Shown: positions 27,318 to 37,061 of the stretch, piece by piece
Numbering within the stretch: position 1 is the stretch's first letter
Layout: every line of letters begins with the position of its first letter
From: Bacteroidota bacterium
Lineage (GTDB): Bacteria > Bacteroidota > Bacteroidia > UBA7662
NCBI GenBank assembly: GCA_016868875.1
Contig: VGFN01000001.1
Coordinates: 8,655-72,654, forward strand
Direction of reading: 5' to 3'
DNA length: 64,000 nt
Made by a program: the position numbers and the translations under genes
Notes under the pieces: generated by a model
Database searches by the model: none
The model's input: the letters and a program-made list of their open reading frames with translations, nothing else
What the model was told of the DNA's origin: nothing

Positions 27318-28549
27318 TGTCTCAAAACGCTGAATTAAAAAAGCTTCTCTACCGAGCTTTCAAGGCGTCTTCCGCCACCAGGCTGACTCGCACGGTCCAA
27401 GGCCTTGCGATCATGGGAACCGCCGCTGGATTGGCCTTAATCTTGTTGGGATCATCGATTGTGGATGGTTTCCAATGGGAAATTCCCCAGAGAATGGGGC
27501 AGTTTTGGGGGCATTTGCAGGTACGCAGCCTACGATCGGAAGAGGACGCCCTTAGACCACACCTCTCCTTCGGTCAGCAACGCCTTCATACCCTTCAGCA
27601 AATCCCGGGGGTTCGCAGAGTGAGTACCGTGATCCTGTTGCCAGGATTAGGCCGGTCTTCCGAAGGCATGGAAGGGGTTCTGCTTAAAGGTGTTCAAAAC
27701 GATTCCGCATTGGATTTTTTTCGCTCCCATTTGGTCGAAGGCCAAATCCCCTCTTGGAGCGAAAATTACAGCACGCAGGAAATCTTAATTCCCAAATCTC
27801 TGGCTACCGCCTTGCGGGTCCAATGCGGCGATGACCTGTCCTTCTATTTCATGCAGCAACCCGTCAGGATGCGCAAATTCAAAGTTTCTGGCATTTTTCA
27901 AATGCCTATGCAAAATGAATTGGGGCGACCGGTTGCCGTTGTCCATCAATCCATTTTGCGAAAATTGTTGGGATGGTCTGAAAACGCAGGAGGACACTTG
28001 GAAATGGAATTGATGGATCACCGTCAAATGACCGAAACTCGACATCAAATCGATCGAGTATTGACCCTGCAGGAGGAATGCATTACTTTGGAAGAACAAA
28101 TGCCCGCCTTGTTCGAATGGTTGCGCTTTTTTGATACCAACCGGGTGGTCCTCATGATCTTGCTTGTCATCGTTGGCGCAGTGAATCTAATTTCTGCCCT
28201 TCTGATCATAATCCTCGAAAGGCAACGGAGTTTGGGTATTTTACAAATTATGGGGTTGCGTCCCATGCACTTGGCCCAAACCACCGTATGGATAGGGTTG
28301 CGGCTGGTCTTCAGAGGCCTCACTATAGGTAATCTCATCACGGCCGTGGTATATTTTGTGCAAAACCAATGGAAATTAATACGACTGGATCCCGAATCCT
28401 ATTATCTGGATTATGTTCCTCTGAAGTTGGATTGGCAGACCTATCTGATCACCAACCTTGGGGCCATTCTAATTGCTTTGATCATCTTGTGCCTGTCCGC
28501 GGTTCTGCTCCTGCGCAGGTACGCCGATCAAAACCTAAAGTTCTCCTGA
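27317..28549 (+). CDS. ABC transporter permease, LolC/LolE (FtsX) type
   Basis: A 410-residue permease with the MacB/FtsX layout: a first transmembrane helix at about residues 30-50, a large extracytoplasmic domain, and three C-terminal helices (about 275-300, 320-345 and 370-400). The GSSIVDGFQ segment after the first helix and ILERQRSLGILQIMGLR in the cytoplasmic loop are typical of lipoprotein-releasing permeases. The partner ATPase is not adjacent. It may release lipoproteins for outer-membrane sorting; that is inferred from the family. Confidence 0.85.
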   Translation: MSQNAELKKLLYRAFKASSATRLTRTVQGLAIMGTAAGLALILLGSSIVDGFQWEIPQRMGQFWGHLQVRSLRSEEDALRPHLSFGQQRLHTLQQIPGVRRVSTVILLPGLGRSSEGMEGVLLKGVQNDSALDFFRSHLVEGQIPSWSENYSTQEILIPKSLATALRVQCGDDLSFYFMQQPVRMRKFKVSGIFQMPMQNELGRPVAVVHQSILRKLLGWSENAGGHLEMELMDHRQMTETRHQIDRVLTLQEECITLEEQMPALFEWLRFFDTNRVVLMILLVIVGAVNLISALLIIILERQRSLGILQIMGLRPMHLAQTTVWIGLRLVFRGLTIGNLITAVVYFVQNQWKLIRLDPESYYLDYVPLKLDWQTYLITNLGAILIALIILCLSAVLLLRRYADQNLKFS

Positions 28550-28568
28550 GATTTATAACCTCAAGAAC

Positions 28569-31500
28569 TTACTCGTTCAAGGCGGGTACCTGCTCCTCCT
28601 GGTTGGGAATGTACTCGTTCAAGTTCGAAAAGTCAACCGGGACCACGCGACTTACCCCTTGCTCCACCATGGTCACCCCGTACATGATATCGGTGGTCTC
28701 CATGGTTCTTTTGTTGTGGGTCACAATGATGAACTGAGATTTCTTAGAGAATCTGCGAATCATCTTGTTGAACTTATCAATGTTGGCGTCATCAAGAGGG
28801 GCATCCACCTCATCAAAAATACAGAATGGAGCCGGCTTGTACAGGTAAATGGCAAAGAGCAATGCCGTTACCGTCAAGGCTTTCTCTCCCCCGGATAACT
28901 GATTAACGGACTGGGGTTTCTTGCCCTTGGGTTTAGCTAAAATTTGGATGGGTGAGTCCAAAGGCATTTCGGGATGACTCAAAAGGAGATCACAGTCATC
29001 CTCTGCAGTAAACAAAGAGCGGAAAACCTCCACAAAATGTTCTCGTATGGCGGCAAAGCCTTCCATAAAGCGCTCGGTAGCTTTCAGGTCAATTTCTTCA
29101 ATGGTCCTCAACAAATCTTCTCTGGCCTGCGCTAAATCTGCTTTTTGGCCGGAGATGAAAACATGCCTTTGCTCAACTTCCGCATAGGCTTCCAAAGCCA
29201 TAGGATTGACCGGCCCAAAATTTTCGATTTTCTTCTTCATGGCTTGAACCAAGCCGGCCAGTTCTTGCTCGCCGCGTTGCGGAGGTTCTGCCTTATCCAA
29301 CAAGTCCGGATCACTATCAAATTCCATGGCCCAGCGTTCCCTCAAGGCCTTGATTTCCATTTGAAGCATAAGGACATTTTGCTGCCTTTGGTTGAGCAAA
29401 TGGTCATTGATCTCCCGTTGGCGGTGGAGCTGGCGAATTTGTTCATCCAAGGCATCTTGATCCCCACGAACCGCGTAATACGCTTCTTCAAATTGGGCCA
29501 TTTCAGACTTTGCCCTTCCTTCCTCCTCCATGAGTGCTGGCCTGTTCTGCCCGGTTTCACCCAGGATATTTTGCAATTGAGTTAACTCCCCTTGCAAATC
29601 CACGATGGACTTGTCTGCTTGGGTCAAACGATGTTGCAATAAATCAACTTGATTTCTTCGAAACTCAATTTGACTTAACGCGCCTGATTTTAAATTAGCC
29701 CAATGAAGCTCCTGTCGTGTAGATTCGTTGTGCTCTTCCCTGGTCTTGTGGTACTTGGCCTTACGCGCAGCAAGTTCCTCTTGCATGCCCACTAACGTTG
29801 CATTTCCTAGTTCAATTTCGGTAACAGCGCCATCCAGCCTAGGCTTTAGTTCCAACAATTCATTTTGAATTCCCGTTTTCTGCGAGGCGATGACCTCGTT
29901 GCGATTTCCAGATCTTGTCGTGGCCTCCATCAATTGTTCATGACGAGCATTCACTTGGGCCCATTCAGACGATTTGTTTAGCAGTAGATTTCGTGCAGCA
30001 GACAATTCACTTTCCCGGTTTTGGCCTTGAAGTTCTGCCTCTTGGGATTCAAGTTCTTTTAAGCGATGCTGCAATTGACCAAAATGAGCCTGTTCTTCTT
30101 CAATCTGAGCCAGCAGAGACTCCAAATTCCGTTGACGACCTAATTTCTTACCTTCGAACAAGCCGATAGAACCGCCGCTCAACCAACGACCATTTCCATA
30201 ACAATGCCCCCCTAACGTCACGAACAAGGCTTCCGGATATTTCGATTGCCAAGTGGAAATTTCCTCTTCCTTTTCGGGATTAAGGAACAAAAATACATTC
30301 CCTAGTAAGGCATGTTTGAGTGCCTCGTACTCCAGAGCACAATCCACCAAATCAACCGCGGCCACCGTTCCTTCTGGAGTACGGATCTTGGTCATGCCGG
30401 ATGCATCTGCTTCTTGGTAGGCTTCCAACACAAAGAAAGAAGCCTTGCCTTTGCCGGCATCGGCCAAAAGCTGAATACCTGAACGGGCTTGTTGGTAAGT
30501 ATTAACAACGTAGTAACTTAAATAGGATTCCAGAACCCTTTCAATCAATGGCTTGTATTCCACTGCGCCGTTGAAAATATCCCCCAACAAAGGAGCCGTC
30601 CGGGCCCAGTCCTGATGATCCTTTAGGTACCTGAGGGAATCGGGATAACCCTCCATGTTTTGGATAAGGTCCCCCAGCAGCTGGGCTTCGTTGGTTTTGC
30701 GATCCAGCTTACGAGAAATTTCAGCGACTTGAGGCCTTAGAGCCTGAAGATCTTGACGGCATTGGCTCAGTTTTGCATGATAATCCTGTTGGTAAGCCTC
30801 CAACTCCTGAACCCGTTTTTGGAGGTTCTCTTTCTCTTGCGAAAGTTGTTGCAAAAGGCCGCTTAGTTGAGAAGACTCTTGGAGGCGGCTTTCCTTCTCG
30901 TCCTCCAATCGGGTACGTTCGGCTTCCAGCGCATGAATTTGAGCCTCCAAGACGTTCACATTGCTTTCCAATGCATATCGAGCGGCTTGATGTTGATCCA
31001 ACGTCAATCGTTGTTCTGCGAAGGTTTGCTCTTGCTCCTGCATGGCGCGATCATCTTCAGTCAGTCGATGGGAAACCTCAGCAACCAACGCCGAGGCCTC
31101 ATCCAAATGCTGGCTCATCATGGCCAATTCATTGGATATCGCTTCAATTCTCTCCTCTTGTTCCGAGATTTGATTCAGGTCGGCCAATTTCTGATCCTCA
31201 AGACCTTGAATACGGCTGTTCAAATTCCTTATCCGTTCTTCTTGCAATTGTTGATTGGCCTCCAATTCCCTAAGGCGGTTGGATAAATCCTGTACCTTGG
31301 ATCGGGATTGAATCAAGGCCTGTTCAGCCTCAAGGACTTTGATTTTGCCGCTATGCAAGGTTGCCTCTGCATCTTGCAAGGCCTGATCCAACCTGGACTT
31401 TTCGGCGCTGAGGTCACCCTCCTGAACATTGCCTTCGGAGAGCTGATTCGTCCAACTCCGCAATTGATGCCAGGCCAATTCTTGGGACGCTACGCGATAA

Positions 31501-32162
31501 TCTTCTTTGAGTTGCTGAACCTGCTCGGCCTTGCGGGCTTGGTTCTGCAATTGCTTCATGGACCGATCGATTTCGTAAAGGATATCTTCTACCCTGGCCA
31601 AATCCGCTTCCGCACTTTCTAGCCTGGACATGGTCTCCTTTTTGCGGATTTTGTATTTCGAAACGCCTGTGGCTTCTTCGAACAGATCTCGACGCGAATG
31701 ATCCTTATCGTTCAGGATTTCGTCGATCATTTTGAGCTCGATGATGGCGTATGAATCGGATCCAATCCCCGTATCCAGGAACAAATTGGTGATGTCTTTG
31801 AGTCGGCATGTCACGCCATTGAGCAAATACTCGCTTTCTCCGGAGCGGTAAAGCCTTCGACCTATGGTGACCTCGCTGTACTCCGAGGGTAGTATGCCCT
31901 TGTGATTTTCGAAAGTCAAGCGAACCTCGGCCAAAGCGGCTTGTTTACGCTGCTTGGTACCGTTGAAAATCACCCCGTCCATTTTGTCGGATCGAAGCAT
32001 TCTGGACTTCTGCTCCCCCAAAACCCAGCGCATAGCATCCACCACATTGGATTTTCCACTGCCATTGGGTCCAACAATCCCGGTGACTCCCTCCTTGAAC
32101 CGTATCAAAACTCGGTCCCCAAAGCTTTTAAACCCCTTAACCTCAATTTCCGTAAGTCGCAT
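28569..32162 (-). CDS. smc: Chromosome segregation protein SMC
   Basis: A complete 1197-residue SMC. The N-terminal ATPase half has Walker A GPNGSGKSN (residues 31-39) and the Q-loop in LGEQKSRMLR. Two long coiled coils flank a hinge at roughly residues 510-650 (GYPDSLRYLKDH, LLGDIFNG, GGHCYGNGRWLSGGS). The C-terminal half has the signature QLSGGEKALTVTALLFA and Walker B FCIFDEVDAPLDDAN. The homodimer organises and segregates the chromosome with ScpA/ScpB, which are elsewhere. Single gene, convergent with the permease gene. Confidence 0.97.
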   Translation of the reverse strand: MRLTEIEVKGFKSFGDRVLIRFKEGVTGIVGPNGSGKSNVVDAMRWVLGEQKSRMLRSDKMDGVIFNGTKQRKQAALAEVRLTFENHKGILPSEYSEVTIGRRLYRSGESEYLLNGVTCRLKDITNLFLDTGIGSDSYAIIELKMIDEILNDKDHSRRDLFEEATGVSKYKIRKKETMSRLESAEADLARVEDILYEIDRSMKQLQNQARKAEQVQQLKEDYRVASQELAWHQLRSWTNQLSEGNVQEGDLSAEKSRLDQALQDAEATLHSGKIKVLEAEQALIQSRSKVQDLSNRLRELEANQQLQEERIRNLNSRIQGLEDQKLADLNQISEQEERIEAISNELAMMSQHLDEASALVAEVSHRLTEDDRAMQEQEQTFAEQRLTLDQHQAARYALESNVNVLEAQIHALEAERTRLEDEKESRLQESSQLSGLLQQLSQEKENLQKRVQELEAYQQDYHAKLSQCRQDLQALRPQVAEISRKLDRKTNEAQLLGDLIQNMEGYPDSLRYLKDHQDWARTAPLLGDIFNGAVEYKPLIERVLESYLSYYVVNTYQQARSGIQLLADAGKGKASFFVLEAYQEADASGMTKIRTPEGTVAAVDLVDCALEYEALKHALLGNVFLFLNPEKEEEISTWQSKYPEALFVTLGGHCYGNGRWLSGGSIGLFEGKKLGRQRNLESLLAQIEEEQAHFGQLQHRLKELESQEAELQGQNRESELSAARNLLLNKSSEWAQVNARHEQLMEATTRSGNRNEVIASQKTGIQNELLELKPRLDGAVTEIELGNATLVGMQEELAARKAKYHKTREEHNESTRQELHWANLKSGALSQIEFRRNQVDLLQHRLTQADKSIVDLQGELTQLQNILGETGQNRPALMEEEGRAKSEMAQFEEAYYAVRGDQDALDEQIRQLHRQREINDHLLNQRQQNVLMLQMEIKALRERWAMEFDSDPDLLDKAEPPQRGEQELAGLVQAMKKKIENFGPVNPMALEAYAEVEQRHVFISGQKADLAQAREDLLRTIEEIDLKATERFMEGFAAIREHFVEVFRSLFTAEDDCDLLLSHPEMPLDSPIQILAKPKGKKPQSVNQLSGGEKALTVTALLFAIYLYKPAPFCIFDEVDAPLDDANIDKFNKMIRRFSKKSQFIIVTHNKRTMETTDIMYGVTMVEQGVSRVVPVDFSNLNEYIPNQEEQVPALNE

Positions 32163-32249
32163 ATAATCAGTAAAATATATTAAATTGAAGGGCCCTTGGG
32201 CGCATTCACAAACTTAACCAGACCTTCCTTACATTTATACGAAATTCCT

Positions 32250-32624
32250 ATGGACTTATCCACCATTGTGTATATCGTTGGAGCTTTGGCTTATGCATTG
32301 TTCAGACAGCTGGCCAAACCCAAACCAGTTCCAAGGCCAAGCCCCGGCCCTGTGGTTTTTCAGCCGTCCAAGGCTCCATTGCCCTCTGTACCCTTGCCTG
32401 CTCCACCGTTGGCCGGCCCAAAGCTTACTCCTCGTTCAAATACCGCCCCCATCAGCATGAGCCAGGCTCAACCTTCTATCCTAACGGAATCCGAGCTCAG
32501 TTCTGAACCCAATACCCAGCCTGAAACCAACACTTTTTCAAGGCCTGATCGCAACGAATGGAGGCGGGCCATCATTCTTTCGACCCTTCTGGAGCCTCGC
32601 TACGACCGAGGCCTACACCAATAG
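32250..32624 (+). CDS. Small membrane-anchored proline-rich protein, unknown function
   Basis: A 124-residue protein from the ATG at 32250. The N-terminus (STIVYIVGALAYALFRQL) is one hydrophobic segment. It is followed by a Pro/Lys-rich and then Ser/Thr/Pro-rich region with no recognised domain. The end, EWRRAIILSTLLEPRYDR, looks like a short conserved helix. The longer frame from TTG 32196 has no support. It is divergent from smc and its end overlaps the convergent bshB1 by 12 bases. A weak -7 box (TACATTTA, 32230-32237) lies 12 bases before the ATG. The function cannot be guessed. Confidence 0.6.
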   Translation: MDLSTIVYIVGALAYALFRQLAKPKPVPRPSPGPVVFQPSKAPLPSVPLPAPPLAGPKLTPRSNTAPISMSQAQPSILTESELSSEPNTQPETNTFSRPDRNEWRRAIILSTLLEPRYDRGLHQ

Positions 32625-33362
32625 GCCCATATCTTTGATCGAAAGGGGTCGATCCAAAAGGAACCCTTCCCCAAATTCCACCCCAATCCAACGACCCATT
32701 TCCCTGGACCTTGCCTCTACAAAAGGGAGAAAATCGGGTCTAGCAATGGGGGTCATCTCCTCCAAACTTCCTTCTTGGTGAAACTGTGAACCAAAACATC
32801 GGAGAAGCTCTTCTTTGGCTTGGGCAAAGGGGGTAATATCCACCACGAAATCAGGTTTATGGTAATGATCTTGGATATAGAATCCCAAAAGGGGTGCCCT
32901 CCAAGCATCCTGACTCTTGCCCTTCCATTCGGTCTGAACCTTGGGCAGGGCGCTCATGAATACGGCTCTGCGTAGTATTTCTGAGGCGCGGCCATGATCT
33001 GGATGCCGGTCCGAAACCGAATTCCCCCAAATCACCTTGGGTCGGTATCGTCGAATAACTTCAATCAATCGATGAAGCAGCTCCCGATTTTCTTCAAAAT
33101 ACCCGTCACCAAGGTCCAACTGATCCCTATCGAACAAGCCTATTTTCTTGGCAGCCATCGCTGCTTCCTGCATTCTCAGTTCCGCAGATCCACGGGTTCC
33201 CAATTCCCCTCGAGTCCAATCCACGACCACAACGCGCAACCCCTGGGCAGCTGCTTTGAGCATGGTACCTCCCATTCCCAGTTCTGCATCATCCGGATGG
33301 GCGGCCATGACCAACCAATCGCATGTTGCATCGTTTGCTGATGGTTCAAAGGAATCGTTCAT
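32613..33362 (-). CDS. bshB1: Bacillithiol biosynthesis deacetylase BshB1
   Basis: A 249-residue LmbE-like zinc deacetylase that removes acetate from GlcNAc-malate in bacillithiol synthesis. The zinc motif is AAHPDDAELGMGG and the second ligand group is DRHPDHGRASEI. The BshB1 branch is supported by TRGELGTRG and the end block GVEFGEGFLL. It suggests the organism uses bacillithiol as a thiol. bshA and bshC are not in the window. It begins 4 bases after the DUF4294 stop, so the two form an operon. Confidence 0.93.
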   Translation of the reverse strand: MNDSFEPSANDATCDWLVMAAHPDDAELGMGGTMLKAAAQGLRVVVVDWTRGELGTRGSAELRMQEAAMAAKKIGLFDRDQLDLGDGYFEENRELLHRLIEVIRRYRPKVIWGNSVSDRHPDHGRASEILRRAVFMSALPKVQTEWKGKSQDAWRAPLLGFYIQDHYHKPDFVVDITPFAQAKEELLRCFGSQFHQEGSLEEMTPIARPDFLPFVEARSREMGRWIGVEFGEGFLLDRPLSIKDMGLLV

Positions 33363-33366
33363 AACA

Positions 33367-34053
33367 CTAATTTCTGTACTTGAAGGGCGTCTTGTACTGG
33401 TTCCCCTCCACCATCATCAAAATCAACTCAATATCCCTGTCCTCCTGCAATTCATAGGTGGATTTCAGGTTACTCCCGAACATTAGGGCCAAACCTTGCC
33501 ACAAAAAGGCCTGGAAAGATCCGCGAAATTCCCGAACAATGGAATACGAGGTTCGAGCGGTTTCGCGATCCACCAGCTTAATCAAAATCCGCCCCTGGGT
33601 CACGGTGAGTTCCGTTAACTGCTTTTTGTATTGCTTTTTGAGGGAGGCTTCCAATTTGCGGCAATGGGCTCGGTGTTTGGATTCTGGCATGGTTTTGAGC
33701 TCTTCTTCCAACTCGTTCAATTGGCGACCTGCAGCCTTGGCTAGGGGATAGACCTTCACCACATTCCAATACAAGCGGTCAAATCGTTTGCGCTCGGCAG
33801 CGGAGCGGAAGATGCGCCTGTCCCTAACCTCCACATGCGGCAGAAAGGCAATCGGGATCGTATCCCCGTGCTCATCAATATAAGCAGGCAATTCCATGGG
33901 AACGGGTGTTCCGGGACTTTGGGCTTGAGCCCTATCCGCCAATCCCATCCATAAAATTAGAAAAGCCCCAGCACAAATACCCCAAGACGAGGGCAACCAA
34001 AAGGCATTGAGGCGGTGGTAGCGCCTGAACGTATCATTCAAATTCCCTGACAT
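33367..34053 (-). CDS. DUF4294 family protein, likely exported
   Basis: A 228-residue protein with a hydrophobic segment near residues 19-42 ending in LADRAQAQ, a plausible signal peptide. The DUF4294 core follows: YWNVVKVYPLAKAAGRQLNELEEEL, here seen as VKVYPLAKAAG and NELEEELKTMP, then KKQLTELTVTQGRILIKLVDRE as TVTQGRILIKLVDRET, and YSIVREFRGSFQAFLWQGLA. The family is widespread in Bacteroidota and uncharacterised as far as I know. It is upstream of bshB1 in the same operon and divergent from purB by 33 bases. Confidence 0.88.
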   Translation of the reverse strand: MSGNLNDTFRRYHRLNAFWLPSSWGICAGAFLILWMGLADRAQAQSPGTPVPMELPAYIDEHGDTIPIAFLPHVEVRDRRIFRSAAERKRFDRLYWNVVKVYPLAKAAGRQLNELEEELKTMPESKHRAHCRKLEASLKKQYKKQLTELTVTQGRILIKLVDRETARTSYSIVREFRGSFQAFLWQGLALMFGSNLKSTYELQEDRDIELILMMVEGNQYKTPFKYRN

Positions 34054-34067
34054 TGCCCTCTGAACGC

Positions 34068-34075
34068 TATTTTTG
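34068..34075 (+). promoter_or_regulatory. -7 box upstream of purB
   Basis: TATTTTTG matches TAnnTTTG exactly and ends 11 bases before the TTG at 34087. The only nearby TTG (34053) is 12 bases upstream, too close for a normal -33 element. Confidence 0.4.
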
Positions 34076-34086
34076 CAAAGTTATTC

Positions 34087-35505
34087 TTGAATTCCAGCCA
34101 AAAGCCTTTTTCGATCGCATTGACATATTCTGACCATCCATCCTTGCTAGCCTTGTCCCCATTGGACGGCAGGTACCAAACCACTGGTCAAATCCTGAGT
34201 CCCTATTTTTCTGAATGGGGGTTGTTTCGGTACAGGATACGGGTAGAATGGCTTTATTTCGAGGCCTTGTGCGATGCCCAATTGCCCGGCGGGCCTCGTT
34301 TGGATCACGCAATTCTCCAAAAACTCCGTCAACGCTTTCTCCAAGTGGAACCTCAGGACGTGCAAGCCATCAAAACCTTGGAGGCCACGACGCTCCACGA
34401 TATCAAGGCCATGGAGTATTGGATGAAAAGCATCATGGACCAAGAAGGTGCGGGACATTTCAAAGAATGGATACACTTTGCCCTCACCTCCCAGGACATC
34501 AACCACACGGCCATTCCCCTATCACTTCATGAGGCACTCCAAGATGTAATCCTTCCAAACTGGAGGACCTGCATCCAAGAATTGGAACAATTGGCCCAAT
34601 CCTGGATGGGAATTCCCATGCTTGCCCGTACCCATGGACAAGCCGCATCCCCCACCCGGCTCGGTAAAGAATTCATGGTTTGGGTGGAGCGCCTCCAAAG
34701 GCAATACTCCATGTTGGAACAATGCCCCATTGGGGCAAAATTTGGAGGAGCCACCGGAAACTTCAATGCACATCATCTAGTTTGGCCCCAAGTCAATTGG
34801 CATCAATTCGCTAACCATTTCGTGGAAAAGACCTTGGGACTAACCCGTTACCGCTACACCACCCAAATTGAACATTACGATTATTTGGCTGCCCTCTGCC
34901 ACAATTTGATGAGAATGAATACCATCCTATTGGACGCGTGCAGGGATCTGTGGCAGTATATCTCTATGGGGTATTTTAAGCAACAAATTCTTGCAGGCCA
35001 GGTTGGCAGTTCCGCCATGCCCCACAAGATAAACCCCATTGATTTCGAAAATGCGGAAGGCAACATAGGAATGGCCAATGCCGTCCTCGCCCATCTCGCT
35101 GACAAATTACCCGTATCCCGACTGCAGCGGGATTTAAGCGATAGCACCGTTCTCAGAAATTTAGGAGTCCCCTTGGGGCATGGATTGCTTGCCCTGCAGT
35201 CTTTTCAGAAAGGCCTTTCCAAAATTCAGGTGGACCAATCCCGCATTCAAGAAGATTTGGACCAGCATTGGTCGGTGCTAGCCGAGGGTATACAAACCGT
35301 GTTACGACAACGCGGCATCGAGACACCCTACGAAAAACTCAAGGAGCTTACCCGTACTGGGGCTTCCTTGGATCCGTCTATTCTTCGTCAGTGGATTTTG
35401 GACCTCCAATTGGACCCAGAAACTTCGAATCTTTTGCTGCAATTGCGACCCGATACGTACACAGGCCTTTTACCTGACCATGACGGCCAAGCCTTCCCCT
35501 CTTGA
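34087..35505 (+). CDS. purB: Adenylosuccinate lyase
   Basis: A ~472-residue member of the fumarase/aspartase superfamily acting twice in purine synthesis (SAICAR to AICAR, adenylosuccinate to AMP). The start of the family is LSPLDGRYQTTGQILSPYFSE. Other blocks are LTSQDINHTA, TRTHGQAASPT-like LARTHGQAASPTRLGKE, and the signature loop GSSAMPHKINPIDFENAEGN containing the catalytic Ser. No ATG is available near the start: TTG 34087 is used here, and TTG 34120 is an alternative. The unknown gene that follows overlaps it by 26 bases. Confidence 0.95.
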   Translation: MNSSQKPFSIALTYSDHPSLLALSPLDGRYQTTGQILSPYFSEWGLFRYRIRVEWLYFEALCDAQLPGGPRLDHAILQKLRQRFLQVEPQDVQAIKTLEATTLHDIKAMEYWMKSIMDQEGAGHFKEWIHFALTSQDINHTAIPLSLHEALQDVILPNWRTCIQELEQLAQSWMGIPMLARTHGQAASPTRLGKEFMVWVERLQRQYSMLEQCPIGAKFGGATGNFNAHHLVWPQVNWHQFANHFVEKTLGLTRYRYTTQIEHYDYLAALCHNLMRMNTILLDACRDLWQYISMGYFKQQILAGQVGSSAMPHKINPIDFENAEGNIGMANAVLAHLADKLPVSRLQRDLSDSTVLRNLGVPLGHGLLALQSFQKGLSKIQVDQSRIQEDLDQHWSVLAEGIQTVLRQRGIETPYEKLKELTRTGASLDPSILRQWILDLQLDPETSNLLLQLRPDTYTGLLPDHDGQAFPS

Positions 35506-36457
35506 ACCCTGCGGAGGAATCCGATTTAATCCCTTTGATAGTCAATATGTATTCGACGGAACCCGTTGTTTGATCTCCGGACAGCCCATCGATCCTGCCA
35601 CCGAATTACGCCCACTTTTCCCCGATCGTTGGGTCGAAGAACTTGGCCTTGCCCATCATTTTCTTACCCTCCCCACCGGACAAAAGATCGCCTACCCTAA
35701 TCTACGTATTCCCGTTCACCAAGATTGTTGGAACGGGGGCATGGACGATGTCGCTCGCAAATGTGCCAACCTCATTTTGGTGGGTACCGATACCTTGGGG
35801 TGGACCAATACCGAGCGGATTTACCAATGGTTATGTTGGTTGTTTATGGGTGTCCTCTACGCCGAAATGCAGGCCGTGAAAAACCAAGATCAAATTCACC
35901 CGGCCTGGCAGAATCCCTCTTTTCTAAGCCGTTACCGAATGATCCATTTGAGTTTACAAGGTGCCGTTTACCCTGTGGAGTATCTGGGTTATGATCCAGG
36001 TTCGGTTTTCATTTTGCAAATGAAATCCAATCCCTGTCCCTTTGATTTCAAAACAAGTTCCAATACCCAAAGCGTTTCGTTGCAGGTGGGGGGTTCAGCC
36101 ATCCTTGCCTCCTTGGGGGATAATGGTGCCCATGTGGCCTTCTTTGAGGATGAGTTCCTCCCGCTTCGCAAAATACTCCTTGAGCCAGTGCAGGTTGATG
36201 AACTTTTTGCGAGAATGTGCTACCGTAACCATTTGTTAAATCCTGTTTTTGAATACGGCATATCCTTTGCAGACCAAGATGATCCAAGAACCTTGGTTCA
36301 AATGAAAATTCCCCCGCAACACGCCAATGAAGAGGCCTTTCAGCCGTGGTCCGATGCCGAATATGTTCAGGTCCTGGACTTGTACCTACGAAGGCATGGA
36401 CATAGCCCTTTGCAAAGCTGGCAAGAAAGCGGAAAAATTCTGACCTTTATCGAGTAG
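35480..36457 (+). CDS. Conserved-looking protein of unknown function, overlapping purB
   Basis: A 325-residue soluble protein with no signal peptide. I do not recognise a named domain. The N-terminus has a Cys-containing turn, CLISGQPI (Cys30), followed by RPLFPDRWVEE and then PVHQDCWNGG (His80, Cys83), which could be part of a zinc or HNH-like fold. The rest is mixed alpha/beta with hydrophobic strands. It recalls a family of uncharacterised ~300-residue Bacteroidota proteins beginning with a C-x-[LI]-[TS]-G motif; this is from memory and not certain. It overlaps purB by 26 bases, so it is translated with it, and overlaps convergent ribE by 11. Confidence 0.65.
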   Translation: MTAKPSPLEPCGGIRFNPFDSQYVFDGTRCLISGQPIDPATELRPLFPDRWVEELGLAHHFLTLPTGQKIAYPNLRIPVHQDCWNGGMDDVARKCANLILVGTDTLGWTNTERIYQWLCWLFMGVLYAEMQAVKNQDQIHPAWQNPSFLSRYRMIHLSLQGAVYPVEYLGYDPGSVFILQMKSNPCPFDFKTSSNTQSVSLQVGGSAILASLGDNGAHVAFFEDEFLPLRKILLEPVQVDELFARMCYRNHLLNPVFEYGISFADQDDPRTLVQMKIPPQHANEEAFQPWSDAEYVQVLDLYLRRHGHSPLQSWQESGKILTFIE

Positions 36458-37055
36458 CAGGAACCATGTTCATCAAGCTTTGTTGCCTCAGGAAATATTT
36501 CCCTAACAAATCAAATTCCAAATTCACACGCTGACCGGCTTGCAATTGACCCAGCGTGGTGTGCTGGAACGTATAAGGAATAACGGCAACCGTAAAGAAG
36601 TCCGCGCCCAGATTCACCAAGGTCAAAGAAACCCCGTTCACGGTAATGGAACCCTTGGGGACCAACAAGCCCGCATGCCGGGTTGGGTACTGAAAAGTGA
36701 AAAGCCAACTTCCACCCTCGTCTTGAATGCTCGTACAAAGTCCTGTATCGTCCACATGGCCTTGCACCCAATGACCGTCCAAACGATCCCCCATACGCAA
36801 ACAACGCTCCAAATTCACGGCATCGCCAACCTTCAAATCGCCCAATGCTGTCCGTTTCATGGTTTCTTTCACCGCTACCACACGATGCTGTCCTGACCCG
36901 CAATGAATTACCGTCAAACAAACTCCGTTGTGAGCAAGGCTTTGATCCACTTTGAGCTCATCGCTCAAGGACGATTTCAAGTCCAAAACCACGTTGGTCC
37001 CCTCCTCCACCATGGACACCAACAAACCCATGGATTCAACTATACCCGTAAACAC
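36447..37055 (-). CDS. ribE: Riboflavin synthase, alpha chain
   Basis: A 202-residue protein made of two homologous lumazine-binding barrels, converting two 6,7-dimethyl-8-ribityllumazine molecules to riboflavin. The N-terminal block FTGIVES, the LAHNGVCLTV and SITVNGVSLTLV repeats (one per barrel) and HWVQGHVDDTG are diagnostic. The usual start is MFTGIVE, which here is a GTG at 37055; a TTG at 37061 is two codons earlier. It begins 6 bases after the sdhB stop, so it is the last gene of the succinate dehydrogenase operon. Confidence 0.95.
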   Translation of the reverse strand: MFTGIVESMGLLVSMVEEGTNVVLDLKSSLSDELKVDQSLAHNGVCLTVIHCGSGQHRVVAVKETMKRTALGDLKVGDAVNLERCLRMGDRLDGHWVQGHVDDTGLCTSIQDEGGSWLFTFQYPTRHAGLLVPKGSITVNGVSLTLVNLGADFFTVAVIPYTFQHTTLGQLQAGQRVNLEFDLLGKYFLRQQSLMNMVPATR

Positions 37056-37061
37056 CTGCAA

